Positions 46,024-56,524 are shown, counted from the first letter of the stretch. The stretch: 64,000 nt of DNA from an uncultured Lachnospiraceae bacterium (GCA_945929965.1 CAMEOT010000009.1:1-64000); one strand, 5' to 3'. Notes: generated by a model from the letters alone, not told the origin. Numbers and translations: made by a program.

Positions 46024-46323
46024 TTAATATTCGTAATCCATGCAGGCTCTTCCTCCTGCCACGGATCCAATATATTCTTTTGCTGCCAGATGATCCGGAT
46101 GCACCTGATATGCCGCCAGTGCCTCTGTATCTGTAAAATCAGAGATCAGTGCCACATCCCGGTTGCTGCTGTCCAGTCCATTTATGATTACTTCCACCTT
46201 CACGGCACCGGGTACTTTTTCCTTAATGGGTTCTAAAAGTGCCTTGATCTTCTCGGCGGCTGCTTTCTTTTCCTGGGAGGTCAGATTACCTTCCAGACTC
46301 CACATAACAATATGTCTTACCAT
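46024..46323 (-). CDS. Dabb family (stress-responsive A/B barrel) protein
   Basis: A 99-residue protein with the Dabb pattern MVRHIVMWSLEGNLTSQEKK, a central VEVIINGLDSSNRDVALISDFTD and a C-terminal HPDHLAAKEYIGSVAG. These dimeric alpha-beta barrels have diverse or unknown roles. The ATG at 46323 follows GGAGG with five bases; an in-frame ATG four codons upstream is less likely. Placed between the zinc-ribbon gene and gltA. Confidence 0.92.
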   Translation of the reverse strand: MVRHIVMWSLEGNLTSQEKKAAAEKIKALLEPIKEKVPGAVKVEVIINGLDSSNRDVALISDFTDTEALAAYQVHPDHLAAKEYIGSVAGGRACMDYEY

Positions 46324-46367
46324 GTAAACCTCCATTCCGTCCGGTCCTGTGACCGGATGCGGGGTAA

Positions 46368-47753
46368 TTATTTCACACTCAGATATTCATCAATACCCTT
46401 GGCAGCTGCCTTGCCTGCTCCCATCGCCAGAATAACGGTAGCTGCTCCTGTTACCGCATCTCCACCGGCATAGACACCTTCCTTGGTGGTCTTGCCGTTA
46501 TTTTCATCCGCAATGATGCACTTCCACTTATTGGTATCCAGTCCCTTGGTGGTAGAAGAGATCAGAGGATTCGGGGAGGTACCTAAAGACATGATCACGG
46601 TATCTAACTTCATCACGAATTCGGATCCGGGTATTTCCACGGGACGACGTCTGCCGCTCTCATCGGGCTCGCCCAGTTCCATGCGGATGCACTTCATGCC
46701 GGTCACCCAGCCCTTATCGTCGGACAGGATTTCTATAGGATTGGTCAGCAGATCAAAAATGATGCCTTCTTCTTTTGCATGATGTACTTCTTCCACTCTG
46801 GCAGGAAGCTCCTCTTCGCTTCTGCGGTATACAATATGTACCTCAGCACCCAGACGAAGTGCGGTTCTTGCAGCATCCATAGCCACGTTACCGCCGCCTA
46901 CCACAGCTACCTTCTTACCATGCATGATAGGTGTTCTGGAATCGGGATCAAACGCCTTCATCAGATTGCTTCTGGTCAGGTACTCATTGGCAGAGAATAC
47001 ACCGTTGGCATTCTCGCCGGGGATACCCATGAACTTCGGAAGTCCTGCACCGGAACCGATAAATACGGCCTGGAAGCCCTCTTCGTCCATCAACTGATCA
47101 ATGGTCACGGATTTACCTACCACTACGTTGGTTTCAATATGAACACCGAGAGATTTTACATTTTCGATCTCTTTTGCCACAACGCCGCTCTTGGGAAGAC
47201 GGAACTCAGGGATACCGTATACCAGTACACCGCCTGCCTCATGCAGTGCCTCGAAGATGGTAACATCATAACCCATCTTTGCCAGATCTCCGGCACAAGT
47301 CAGACCTGCGGGACCGGAGCCGATAACAGCTACCTTTTTACCGTTCTTCTGTGCTGCCGGTGTAGGTTTGATGCCGTTTTCTCTTGCCCAGTCAGCTACA
47401 AAACGCTCCAGCTTACCGATAGAGATGGGATCCCCCTTGAAGCCACGGATACATTTTCCTTCACACTGGCTTTCCTGGGGGCATACACGACCGCAGACAG
47501 CGGGAAGTGCGCTGGATTCGCTGATGATACGATATGCTTCTTCGATATTGCCGTTCTTCACCTGTTCAATAAACTGAGGGATCTGGATCGCTACGGGACA
47601 GCCCTTTACACACTGTGCATTTTTACAGTTAATGCAGCGGGAAGCCTCTTCCATTGCTTCTTCTTTGTTATATCCGAGACACACCTCTTTGAAGTTGGTA
47701 GCACGTTCCTTTGCATCCTGCTCTCTGACAGGAATTCTTTTTAATACATCCAT
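46368..47753 (-). CDS. gltA: NADPH-dependent glutamate synthase-like subunit (NfnB/GltA)
   Basis: A 461-residue flavoprotein with an N-terminal Fe-S domain (CINCKNAQCVKGCP at about 42-55, then CGRVCPQESQCEGKC) and a pyridine-nucleotide oxidoreductase core with VIGSGPAGLTCAGDLAKMG and VGGGNVAMDAARTALRLG. It resembles the small subunit of glutamate synthase and the NfnB subunit of the electron-bifurcating ferredoxin-NADP complex. The adjacent gene encodes an NfnA-like partner, so the bifurcating role is favoured over glutamate synthesis; no large subunit is visible. Confidence 0.88.
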   Translation of the reverse strand: MDVLKRIPVREQDAKERATNFKEVCLGYNKEEAMEEASRCINCKNAQCVKGCPVAIQIPQFIEQVKNGNIEEAYRIISESSALPAVCGRVCPQESQCEGKCIRGFKGDPISIGKLERFVADWARENGIKPTPAAQKNGKKVAVIGSGPAGLTCAGDLAKMGYDVTIFEALHEAGGVLVYGIPEFRLPKSGVVAKEIENVKSLGVHIETNVVVGKSVTIDQLMDEEGFQAVFIGSGAGLPKFMGIPGENANGVFSANEYLTRSNLMKAFDPDSRTPIMHGKKVAVVGGGNVAMDAARTALRLGAEVHIVYRRSEEELPARVEEVHHAKEEGIIFDLLTNPIEILSDDKGWVTGMKCIRMELGEPDESGRRRPVEIPGSEFVMKLDTVIMSLGTSPNPLISSTTKGLDTNKWKCIIADENNGKTTKEGVYAGGDAVTGAATVILAMGAGKAAAKGIDEYLSVK

Positions 47754-47805
47754 TTTATTTAACCATGCCTTTCTGATTTATCGTCTTCACACGTTTGCAG
47801 TAGAA

Positions 47806-48684
47806 CTACTGGCAGTTGCCGCAGCCGCCGTGATGGGTATCTCCCTCTTCCAGGGCTAACATTGCACGACCCTCTGCGGTCTTGTAGATCTGCTGACGTC
47901 TCATTGCCTCATCAAAGTTTACTTCGTGTCCGTCGAATTCGGGACCGTCTACGCAGGCGAATTTTACCTTGCCGCCGACAGTGACACGACAGGCACCGCA
48001 CATTCCCGTTCCATCGACCATAATGGGGTTCAGACTGACTACGGTGGGAATCTCCAGTTCCTTGGTCAGGAGACATACGAATTTCATCATGATCATGGGG
48101 CCGATAGCGATGCACAGATCGTACTTTTTGCCTTCCGCTACCAGATCCTTGATGGTCTGGGTTACCATACCGCTTCTTCCGTAGGATCCGTCATCGGTAG
48201 TCACATAAAGATTGCCGGCAACCGCTTCCATCTCTTTTTCCAGGATCAGCAGATTTTTGGTCTTGCTTCCTACGATAACATCGGCAGCAATTCCATGCTC
48301 ATGCAGCCATTTCACCTGAGGATATACGGGAGCTGCACCGACACCACCTGCCACGAAGAGGATCTTCTTTGCCTTTACTTCGTCCAGAGGCTGTTCTACC
48401 AGCTCGGAAGAACATCCTAAAGGTCCTACAAAGTCATGGAAGTATTCTCCTTCTTCCAACTGTGCCATGAGTTTCGTACCGGCACCTACGGTCTGGAACA
48501 CGATGGTCACGGTTCCCTTTTCTCTGTTGTAATCACAGATGGTCAGAGGAATGCGTTCTCCCTCACTGTCCATTCTTACGATGACAAACTGACCGGGTTC
48601 ACAGGTCTTTGCCACTCTGTTTGCTTCTACCTCCATCAGATAGATGTTGGTTGTCAGCTCCTGTTTTTTTACGATCTTATACAT
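47806..48684 (-). CDS. NfnA/SudB-like FAD/NAD-binding subunit
   Basis: A 292-residue ferredoxin-NADP reductase-type protein. FAD-binding strand motif MVRMDSEGERIPLTI and nucleotide region FVAGGVGAAPVYPQVKWL are visible, and a C-terminal Fe-S motif MCGACRVTVGGKVKFAC (about residues 222-238). It matches the family of sulfide/dihydroorotate dehydrogenase-like reductases and NfnA. It ends 53 bases before gltA, so the two probably form NfnAB, which couples NADH and ferredoxin oxidation to NADP reduction. Confidence 0.88.
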   Translation of the reverse strand: MYKIVKKQELTTNIYLMEVEANRVAKTCEPGQFVIVRMDSEGERIPLTICDYNREKGTVTIVFQTVGAGTKLMAQLEEGEYFHDFVGPLGCSSELVEQPLDEVKAKKILFVAGGVGAAPVYPQVKWLHEHGIAADVIVGSKTKNLLILEKEMEAVAGNLYVTTDDGSYGRSGMVTQTIKDLVAEGKKYDLCIAIGPMIMMKFVCLLTKELEIPTVVSLNPIMVDGTGMCGACRVTVGGKVKFACVDGPEFDGHEVNFDEAMRRQQIYKTAEGRAMLALEEGDTHHGGCGNCQ

Positions 48685-48721
48685 TTCTCTTTTCCGTCCC
48701 TTCTGTTAGGATTAATAGAAT

Positions 48722-50188
48722 TTATATAGCTGAAACAGTCACCAGTGTATAACGGCGGCCGCTCTCGTCCGTCTGCAGCTTCCAGAGCTCTCTGGTATAG
48801 GCATTGACCGCGAACAGATTGCCTGTTCTGGTAACTGTACCGTCAGCTCCTCTGTAAATCTCCGCGATCACATAAAAATCATCAATTTTATTAATATTGG
48901 TCACATATTGATACTGGTACAGATACGCAGCACCGGATTCATCAAAGCTACCGGATTCGTCCTGTATTTTACCGTTCTGCAGTGCGTATTCCACAATCTT
49001 TTGCACCGCTTCTTCCGGGGTAAACTCTGTGTTCATGACCAGATTATAGCTTCTCTCCACGATCTCACTCTTACGGCCTTCCGCGATCCGGATAAAACGG
49101 AATACGGATTTACCAAGGGGCATGGGAATCGGTCCATCATATACAGTCGAATTCTGTGTCGGATCCGTACCATCCGTCGTGTAATAGACATCTTCCCCGT
49201 CTGTTACTTCAATATTGATCGGGAATTCATAATCTCCACTGACTGCCGTTACATCCGGTGTACTTAACTGTTCAATTTCAATGTGATAATTTTTGGTTAC
49301 CACTTTGCTGCTGATGTCATTCTCATTGATATACACCGCTTTGATACAGTAGTCGCCACTTTCTAACAGAATCGGTGCCGTATACAGAGAACTGTACTCT
49401 CCCGGCTCGCTGCCGTCCATGGTGTAATAAATACTGCCGGTCCCGAAGGTAGTCAGCTTTAACGGCTGGATGCTGGTGTAATACCCCTCCTGCAGACTGA
49501 ATTCCGGTTCCATTGCCATATAGCTCTGGTACTTGCTCATAATATTGACATTCCCGCAATTCTGCAACAGATCATTAATGGTCTTATAATCTTCTCTGGC
49601 AGCGTAAATGGCGATCAGTTTCCCATAGGCGCTCTCTAACTGTTCGGAAGTTGCCTTTCCATCCGTCACGATCTCCCGCAGCAGATACTCATATTCCATC
49701 TTGTTATTCTTCTGAAAATAGATATCCGCCAGTTCGAATTTAAGTGTAATATTATCGGGATCCAGTTCCAATGCACGGTTGTAACAAGTAACTGCCTGGT
49801 CGTATTCTCCCTCTGCCACATAATTCCTTGCGCATTTCGTCTGGTATTCTACGGAATGATAATGGGAATAAGAGATTCCGGTTCCCGTACATACCACCGC
49901 CACCATTGTAAGCACCAGTAAAAGCACGATAAATTTCCAACGGAACGGATGTGCCAAAGGTTCATCCGTAGATTCATCCCAGTCCTGAAGTTCCGCGGTA
50001 TCTGTGGAAGAATCCGTCTCCTCCGGCTCCGTATCCGGTGCCATCTCTTTTGCGATATTGTTCAACGTCTGTGCCATATTGTATTCAATTTCCGGTTCAA
50101 AATCAGGTACGATATGGATGTCTTCACCGCAATGTTCGCAGTAAAGTTTTCCTTCCTCCATCTCTGCTCCGCAATTCGGACATTTCAT
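48722..50188 (-). CDS. Zinc-ribbon/TPR protein with two chitobiase-C-like domains
   Basis: A 488-residue protein. An N-terminal zinc ribbon (CPNC and CEHC, about residues 3-19) is followed by one membrane segment (about 84-105), TPR-like helices (ARNYVAEGEYDQAVTCYNRALELDPDN) and two copies of a beta domain with YYTMDGSEP and YYTTDGTDP, characteristic of chitobiase/beta-hexosaminidase C-terminal repeats. The extracytoplasmic part may bind carbohydrate or the envelope. No enzyme motif is seen. It sits 4 bases after folD. Confidence 0.8.
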   Translation of the reverse strand: MKCPNCGAEMEEGKLYCEHCGEDIHIVPDFEPEIEYNMAQTLNNIAKEMAPDTEPEETDSSTDTAELQDWDESTDEPLAHPFRWKFIVLLLVLTMVAVVCTGTGISYSHYHSVEYQTKCARNYVAEGEYDQAVTCYNRALELDPDNITLKFELADIYFQKNNKMEYEYLLREIVTDGKATSEQLESAYGKLIAIYAAREDYKTINDLLQNCGNVNIMSKYQSYMAMEPEFSLQEGYYTSIQPLKLTTFGTGSIYYTMDGSEPGEYSSLYTAPILLESGDYCIKAVYINENDISSKVVTKNYHIEIEQLSTPDVTAVSGDYEFPINIEVTDGEDVYYTTDGTDPTQNSTVYDGPIPMPLGKSVFRFIRIAEGRKSEIVERSYNLVMNTEFTPEEAVQKIVEYALQNGKIQDESGSFDESGAAYLYQYQYVTNINKIDDFYVIAEIYRGADGTVTRTGNLFAVNAYTRELWKLQTDESGRRYTLVTVSAI

Positions 50189-50192
50189 ACAA

Positions 50193-51047
50193 TTATCCTC
50201 TTGCTGCCTGCAAAACTACAGATTCCAGACAGTTGTTCATCAGCATGGCTATGGTCATGGGGCCTACCCCTCCGGGGACCGGAGTAATGGCGCTGCATAG
50301 CGGTTCTACGCTGTCAAAATCCACATCGCCGCACAATTTGTTCTCTGCATTGCGGTGAATTCCCACGTCAATAACAACAGCCCCTTCCTTTACATATTCC
50401 GCTGTGATCATCTTCGGTCTGCCGACAGCTACCACCAGAATATCCGCTCTCTTTGTCACTTCTTTCAGATCCTTCGTTCGGCTGTGAGCAATTGTCACCG
50501 TACCGTTCTCTCGAAGTAAAAGCAGTGCCATGGGCTTGCCGACAATATTGCTTCTGCCGATCACCACACATTCCTTTCCGGCGATTTCAATCCCGGATCT
50601 CTTCAGAAGCTGGATCACACCCGCCGGAGTACAGGACACGAAACCTGGCTTGCCAATACAGAGAGCACCGACATTCTGCGGATGGAAGCCGTCCACATCC
50701 TTTAAGGGAGAAATAGCATCCAGTACCTTTTCCTCATCGATGTGTTTGGGTAACGGCAGCTGCACCAGAATGCCGTTCACATCTGTTCTGTCATTCAGTT
50801 CCCGGATCAGCTCCAGCAGCTTTTCTTCTGTGGTCTCCTCCGGAAGTTCATACGCCAGAGAACGAACCCCCACATATTCACATGCTTTTTTCTTATTCCG
50901 AACATATACGGAAGAAGCTGGATCGGCTCCTACCTGAATCACTGCAAGAGCCACTTCACACCCTTGCTCTTTTAAAGCAGCAACTTTTTCTTTTACTTCC
51001 TCTTTGATCTGTGCGGAAATTGCTTTTCCGTCTATTAACTGTGCCAT
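50193..51047 (-). CDS. folD: Methylene-THF dehydrogenase/cyclohydrolase
   Basis: A 284-residue bifunctional enzyme interconverting methylene-, methenyl- and formyl-THF. It begins [17 protein letters not shown] and has the catalytic [16 protein letters not shown] and the conserved PCTPAG-equivalent [27 protein letters not shown] and [16 protein letters not shown]. The ATG at 51047 is the family start, with AAGGAGG 11 bases upstream; a longer in-frame start overlaps fhs. It follows fhs by 19 bases. Confidence 0.97.
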   Translation of the reverse strand: MAQLIDGKAISAQIKEEVKEKVAALKEQGCEVALAVIQVGADPASSVYVRNKKKACEYVGVRSLAYELPEETTEEKLLELIRELNDRTDVNGILVQLPLPKHIDEEKVLDAISPLKDVDGFHPQNVGALCIGKPGFVSCTPAGVIQLLKRSGIEIAGKECVVIGRSNIVGKPMALLLLRENGTVTIAHSRTKDLKEVTKRADILVVAVGRPKMITAEYVKEGAVVIDVGIHRNAENKLCGDVDFDSVEPLCSAITPVPGGVGPMTIAMLMNNCLESVVLQAARG

Positions 51048-51066
51048 AGGACACTTGTCCTCCTTA

Positions 51067-52734
51067 CTAGAATAATCCGGTGATCTTCCCGTTGTCATCC
51101 ACGTCAATATTGTAGGCAGCGGGTGCCTTGGGCAGTCCCGGCATGGTCATGACCGCACCGGTGAGCACTACGACAAAACCGGCACCGGCAGATACATAAG
51201 CTTCTCTTACGTTTAATTCAAAGCCGGAGGGTCTTCCTAACAGCGTGGGATCATCCGACAGGGAATACTGATTCTTCGCCATACATACCGGCAAGTTACC
51301 GAAGCCCAGCTCCGTCAGTCGCTTTAACTGTTTTGCTGCCGCCGGTGCAAAGTTCACCCTGTCTGCTCCGTAGATCTCTCTGGCGATCTTTGTGATCTTA
51401 TCCTGAAGAGATAATTCATCCTCATATAATACATGGAAATGATTCTCTTTTTCCAATGCTTTTAATACCTTTTTGGCTAAAGCGATGCCGCCCTCGCCGC
51501 CCTTCTCCCATACTTCGGAGAGAGCGAACTCACAGCCTCTTGTCTCACAGAATTCCCTGACGTAAGCGGTCTCTGCCTCGCTGTCTGTAATAAAAGAATT
51601 CAGAGTAACCACAACAGGTACACCATATTTCTGCAGATTCTCAATATGCTTCTCCATGTTCACGATACCCTTTTTCAATGCTTCCAGGTTCTCCGCACCC
51701 AGATCGGCCTTCGCCACACCGCCGTTATATTTCAGTGCACGGATAGTTGCAACCAGTACTACCGCATCAGGAGTAAGCCCTGCCTTGCGGCACTTTATAT
51801 CGAAGAACTTCTCCGCACCCAGATCGGCACCGAAGCCTGCTTCCGTGATGCAATAATCTGCCATCTTCATGGCTGCCTTGGTGGCTCTTACGGAGTTACA
51901 TCCATGAGCGATGTTAGCAAAAGGGCCACCGTGTACCAGTGCAGGAGTATGTTCTAAGGTCTGGATCAGGTTGGGTTTGATCGCATCCTTTAACAGAGCT
52001 GCCATAGCTCCAACCGCCTTTAACTGTCCTGCGGTCACCGGTTCTCCCTGATAGTTATAAGCTACAACAATCTTGGAAAGACGTTCCTTCAGATCCTTCA
52101 TATCGTCTGCAAGACACAGGATTGCCATGATCTCACTGGCCACGGTAATGACAAAATGATCCTCTCTGACGAAACCGTCTGTCTTGTTCCCCAGTCCTAC
52201 CACGATATTACGAAGGACTCTGTCATTCATATCTTCGCAACGCTTCCAGACAATCTGTCTGGTATCAATCCCCAGTTCATTCCCCTGCTGGATATGGTTG
52301 TCCAAAAGGGCGGCCAGCAGATTATTGGCAGATGTGATGGCATGAAAATCACCGGTAAAATGCAGATTCAGTTCATCCATGGGTACTACCTGTGCGTAAC
52401 CGCCGCCGGCAGCTCCTCCCTTGATACCGAAGCAGGGGCCTAAGGATGGCTCTCTGAGAGCAATGACAGCCTTTTTTCCCATTCTGCCGAATGCTTCCCC
52501 CAGACCGACCGTTGTCGTGGTCTTGCCCTCTCCCGCGGGAGTGGGATTGATGGCTGTTACCAGAATCAGTTTTCCGTTGGGTCGATCCTGAATCTTAGTT
52601 AAAAATTCTTCGGAAAGCTTTGCCTTGTATTTTCCGTAAAGTTCCAGATCGTCTGCATCGATTCCCAGACTTCCGGCGACCTTGGTAATGGGCTCCATTA
52701 CTGCTTCCTGTGCGATTTGAATATCTGTTTTCAT
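51067..52734 (-). CDS. fhs: Formate-tetrahydrofolate ligase
   Basis: A 555-residue ATP-dependent enzyme that makes 10-formyl-THF from formate and THF. The P-loop [20 protein letters not shown] (about residues 66-85) and [14 protein letters not shown] plus [13 protein letters not shown] are diagnostic. Length is normal. With folD and 5-formyl-THF cyclo-ligase it supplies the methyl branch of one-carbon metabolism, common in acetogenic or formate-using Clostridia. No Wood-Ljungdahl genes beyond these are in the window, so acetogenesis cannot be claimed. Confidence 0.98.
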   Translation of the reverse strand: MKTDIQIAQEAVMEPITKVAGSLGIDADDLELYGKYKAKLSEEFLTKIQDRPNGKLILVTAINPTPAGEGKTTTTVGLGEAFGRMGKKAVIALREPSLGPCFGIKGGAAGGGYAQVVPMDELNLHFTGDFHAITSANNLLAALLDNHIQQGNELGIDTRQIVWKRCEDMNDRVLRNIVVGLGNKTDGFVREDHFVITVASEIMAILCLADDMKDLKERLSKIVVAYNYQGEPVTAGQLKAVGAMAALLKDAIKPNLIQTLEHTPALVHGGPFANIAHGCNSVRATKAAMKMADYCITEAGFGADLGAEKFFDIKCRKAGLTPDAVVLVATIRALKYNGGVAKADLGAENLEALKKGIVNMEKHIENLQKYGVPVVVTLNSFITDSEAETAYVREFCETRGCEFALSEVWEKGGEGGIALAKKVLKALEKENHFHVLYEDELSLQDKITKIAREIYGADRVNFAPAAAKQLKRLTELGFGNLPVCMAKNQYSLSDDPTLLGRPSGFELNVREAYVSAGAGFVVVLTGAVMTMPGLPKAPAAYNIDVDDNGKITGLF

Positions 52735-52776
52735 GTCCTTTTTCCCTCCGTTTATTCAGACAGTTCCGGGTCTTTG

Positions 52777-55614
52777 TCAGATTTCCTCCAACAGTTGCTC
52801 GAACTGTTCCATACTCATAAGTATCTTCCTGGGCTTTGTGCCTTCTTCCTCACCGACCACACCGTATTCACAAAGTTGGTCCATGATCCTTGCGGCACGG
52901 TTAAAGCCGATCTTCAACACACGCTGTAACATGCCGATGCTGGCCTTGTCTTTATCAATAATAAAACGTGCGGCTTCCTCAAAATATTCGTCTCTGTCAT
53001 TGCCTCCACCGGATCCGCTTCCGGTAGATCCACTCGACGAACCAATATTTTTGATCTTCTCTTCGATATCCTCGGCATAGCTGTTATAGACATTGCCAAG
53101 GGTCTGATTTTTCAAATAATCCACCACATCGGATACTTCCTTATCCGATACGAAAGCTCCCTGTACACGGGCCGGTTTGGAATAGCCCTGAGGGTAGAAT
53201 AGCATATCGCCCTTACCAAGCAGCTTCTCTGCACCGTTCATATCAAGGATCGTACGGGAATCTACGCCACTGGATACGGAGAACGCCACACGGCTGGGCA
53301 TGTTCGCCTTGATCAGACCGGTGATAACATCCACGCTGGGTCGCTGGGTAGCAATGATCAGATGGATTCCTGCCGCTCTTGCCAACTGTGCAAGACGACA
53401 GATGGATTCCTCCACTTCACCGGGACATACCATCATCAGATCCGCCAGCTCGTCCACGATAATGACGATCTGCGGCATCTTCTTAGGCCGTTCCTCTCCC
53501 TCGGGAACAGACATGGTCTCAATCTTTTTATTATAGCCCTTCAGATCACGGACATTATAATCCGCAAACTTCCGGTAACGGTCTTCCATCTCACTGACCC
53601 CCCAGTGTAATGCGGCAGATGCCTTCTTAGGATCTGTCACTACCGGGATCAGCAGATGAGGAATGCCGTTATACACACTCAGTTCTACGACCTTCGGGTC
53701 TACCATGATCAGTTTTACATCATCCGGATGTGCCTTGTACAAAATACTCATGATCAGGGTATTAATACATACAGATTTACCGGAACCGGTAGCTCCGGCG
53801 ATCAGCATATGGGGCATCTTGGCAATATCTGCCACTACCGTCTTGCCGGCAATATCCTTACCTACTGCAAAAGCAATATTGGAATTGAATTCCCTGAATT
53901 CCTTACTCTCTAAAAGATCACGGAGTGCCACTGTCATATTTTCTTTGTTCGGGACTTCGATACCGATGGCAGCCTTGCCGGGGATCGGTGCCTCGATACG
54001 TATATCCGTGGCTGCCAGATTCAATTTGATATCATCTGCCAGACCTACGATCTTGGACACCTTCACACCCTGCTCCGGTTGTAATTCATACCGGGTAACA
54101 CTGGGGCCCTGACTGATATCGGTGATCGTTACCTTCACACCGAAAGTATTCAGTGTCTGCTGTAAGCGCATGGCAGTCTCTTTTAATTCTCTGGAAGAAT
54201 CTCCCGTAGCTGCCTTTCCCTTCTGTAACAGACTTAAAGGAGGGATCCGGTATTCTGCGGGGGGCTGCTTGGACGCTTTTGCAATATCCTTATGTATCTG
54301 GTCTTCTGCAAGGGAATTCCCCTTAGGAGGCTCCGGTGCTGTGATCTTCGGGCGTATGCGACTAACGGATGGTGCCTCATAGGGGTTCTGTTCCGGCTGC
54401 ATCTGCTGCATTCCCCGGTCAGGCCACCCGGATTCCACAGGTGTATTTTCAGGCTCCGGAATGTCTTCCTTATGGATCCGGATAGATTCTGCCTGGGGTG
54501 TCAGAAGTGCCGCTTCCTCCTGCCAGGATTCTCTGCGTTCAAAAGGCTTCTTAAACGTAGCTGCACTGCTTACTTCCTCTACAGGAATATCTTCGTAGGA
54601 AACATCGTCTGCCGCTTCCTGCATGGTCACCTGATGTATATCCGTCACATTGATTTTATCAAAATCACTGGAAGTAACCCGGGTCTCTTCCACCGCGGGA
54701 GCTTCCTGTGTATCCTCTTCGTATACGATCTCATGGATATCATCCCGTCTGCCGGCAGGCTGTGTATCCTGCTTTTTCAAGGAGGTATCCATCATGACTC
54801 CGGTCACTTTTTTCTCTCTGCGGGGGACAGCATTCAGGATTTCTTCGTTCTCTTTCTCCTCGGCGCGGAGTCTTCGCTCTTCCTCACGGATCCGGCGTTC
54901 CTCTTCACGGATGCGGCGGGCTTCCTCTCTCTGGGAAGTACGCTCTTCCTGCTCCTGCCTGCGGATTTCTGCATTCTCCCGTCTGCGCACTGCATCCTCT
55001 CTGGACAGTTCACGGATCCTGTCGCCGCCGTTACGCATACTGTTTAAGAAGGATCGCTCCGTTACCAGGATCAGGCTGATCACAGAACACAAAAGCACTA
55101 CCAGCACCGTTCCAACGGTCTCCAGATAATGTAACAGCAGATAACAGATACTGCCTGCCAGTATACCGCCGCCCTTTTTACCGGTGCTGCAGTTCGTATA
55201 TAACAGTTTGATATCGTACTGTTCCATGGAGCCGGCAGTCTTCGCGATCAGATCGCATACCACGCCGATCATTAAAAACAATGCGGCACCTGCGATCACT
55301 TTTCGGACTGCGGTAGGGTTCCCCTCATTAGCAAACCAGAAAGCCACCGCCAGAAATATTACGATAGGTGCTATATACGCAGTGAATCCGAAGATACCAA
55401 ATAAGACCCCGCTGATCGCATTGCCAACCGGACCGATAATACCAAAATTGCAACAAAATAATATCAACATCGCAACAAACAGGACGATCAGACCGATCTC
55501 GTGAAAAAGTTCACTGTCCTGTGCAGATCTCTGCGCCTGCCTGCTGCGGCTGCTTGTCGTGCTTTTTCTTGTCCTGCCGGAAGATGATGTTCTTTTGCCT
55601 GATGAAGATGCCAT
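52777..55614 (-). CDS. ftsK: FtsK/SpoIIIE DNA translocase
   Basis: A 945-residue DNA pump. It has a basic N-terminus (residues 1-35), four membrane helices (about 40-190), a long Arg/Glu-rich coiled segment with repeats of EEARRIREEERRIREEER (about 225-275), a disordered linker, and a C-terminal motor with Walker A AGATGSGKSVCINTLIMSI, Walker B IVIIVDELADLMM and the winged-helix gamma domain (VLKIGFNRAARIMDQL). It segregates chromosomes at the septum and, in the SpoIIIE form, into the forespore. TepA lies just upstream, as in Bacillus. The two family roles cannot be separated by sequence. Confidence 0.95.
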   Translation of the reverse strand: MASSSGKRTSSSGRTRKSTTSSRSRQAQRSAQDSELFHEIGLIVLFVAMLILFCCNFGIIGPVGNAISGVLFGIFGFTAYIAPIVIFLAVAFWFANEGNPTAVRKVIAGAALFLMIGVVCDLIAKTAGSMEQYDIKLLYTNCSTGKKGGGILAGSICYLLLHYLETVGTVLVVLLCSVISLILVTERSFLNSMRNGGDRIRELSREDAVRRRENAEIRRQEQEERTSQREEARRIREEERRIREEERRLRAEEKENEEILNAVPRREKKVTGVMMDTSLKKQDTQPAGRRDDIHEIVYEEDTQEAPAVEETRVTSSDFDKINVTDIHQVTMQEAADDVSYEDIPVEEVSSAATFKKPFERRESWQEEAALLTPQAESIRIHKEDIPEPENTPVESGWPDRGMQQMQPEQNPYEAPSVSRIRPKITAPEPPKGNSLAEDQIHKDIAKASKQPPAEYRIPPLSLLQKGKAATGDSSRELKETAMRLQQTLNTFGVKVTITDISQGPSVTRYELQPEQGVKVSKIVGLADDIKLNLAATDIRIEAPIPGKAAIGIEVPNKENMTVALRDLLESKEFREFNSNIAFAVGKDIAGKTVVADIAKMPHMLIAGATGSGKSVCINTLIMSILYKAHPDDVKLIMVDPKVVELSVYNGIPHLLIPVVTDPKKASAALHWGVSEMEDRYRKFADYNVRDLKGYNKKIETMSVPEGEERPKKMPQIVIIVDELADLMMVCPGEVEESICRLAQLARAAGIHLIIATQRPSVDVITGLIKANMPSRVAFSVSSGVDSRTILDMNGAEKLLGKGDMLFYPQGYSKPARVQGAFVSDKEVSDVVDYLKNQTLGNVYNSYAEDIEEKIKNIGSSSGSTGSGSGGGNDRDEYFEEAARFIIDKDKASIGMLQRVLKIGFNRAARIMDQLCEYGVVGEEEGTKPRKILMSMEQFEQLLEEI

Positions 55615-55727
55615 ATCATCATACCCCTAACTTTAATGTTAATGATGCCAGGCTTGTGAGAGTGCGTAGCACGGAACAATCCGTAGGCATCTTTTACGTT
55701 AGCATAATAGCCATAAATAGAAGTATA

Positions 55728-56471
55728 TCATTTTTCCACTGCCTTGTCATCCTTTTTTCTATTGCACCTGACCATCTCCCGGAGTTTGCCAATTGCCCGG
55801 TCGATGCCGCCTACTTCATCGATAATACCTGTATTTACCGCTTCTTCCCCCACCAGAATGCTTCCCACGTCTTTGGTAAGGAATCCGGTCTCCATCATAA
55901 GATCTTCCAGCTTCTGTCTGCTAATCTTGCAATGTCTGCACACAAATCCCGTGATTCTGTCCTGGATCAGCTTAAAATATTCAAATGTCTGGGGCACCCC
56001 GATCACCATGCCGTTCATCCGTACCGGGTGAATTACCATAGTCCCCGTCGGTACAATGAAAGAATATTTACAGCTCACCGCAATGGGCACACCGATGGAA
56101 TGACTGCCACCCAGCACCAGGGATACCGTGGGTTTGCTTAAAGAGGCTAACATCTCCGCAATAGCCAGTCCCGCTTCCACATCCCCACCCATGGTATTTA
56201 ATAACACCAGAACACCTCCGATCTCATCACTGTCTTCGATCGCTGCCAGCTGTGGAAGAATATGTTCGTATTTTGTAGTCTTGGAATTACCCGAGAGATT
56301 GTCATGACCCTCGATCTCACCGATGATGGTCAGCAGATGAATCTTTTTCCCGGAAACTTCATCTGATAATGTCAGCTGCCCTGTTTTTTCAATCCGTTCA
56401 TCTCTGTGCTCTTCCGCTTCGGTCTTCGGCGCTTCGTTCCTGTTCTGATCGGTTGCTTTATGATTCTGCAC
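55728..56471 (-). CDS. ClpP-like serine protease, TepA family
   Basis: A 247-residue protein of the ClpP/crotonase-like serine protease fold. The Ser nucleophile is S125 in LGGSHSIGVPIA and the catalytic His is H148 in TMVIHPVRM, with MGGDVEAGLAIAEML before. This matches TepA (YmfB), a ClpP-like protein next to spoIIIE. The N-terminus is hydrophilic and Glu/Lys-rich. Start is GTG with GGAGGG eight bases upstream. No ATPase partner is adjacent. Confidence 0.85.
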   Translation of the reverse strand: MQNHKATDQNRNEAPKTEAEEHRDERIEKTGQLTLSDEVSGKKIHLLTIIGEIEGHDNLSGNSKTTKYEHILPQLAAIEDSDEIGGVLVLLNTMGGDVEAGLAIAEMLASLSKPTVSLVLGGSHSIGVPIAVSCKYSFIVPTGTMVIHPVRMNGMVIGVPQTFEYFKLIQDRITGFVCRHCKISRQKLEDLMMETGFLTKDVGSILVGEEAVNTGIIDEVGGIDRAIGKLREMVRCNRKKDDKAVEK

Positions 56472-56524
56472 GGTCTGTGCCCTCCCTTTTTCAATGATTT
56501 ATGATTTTTGAAATATAAAAACAA

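Noticed and set aside
46779..47744. A 321-codon plus-strand frame opposite gltA
   Set aside because: It lies wholly within gltA on the opposite strand, has no start signal, and its Cys/His-rich translation is an artefact of the strongly biased codons of gltA.
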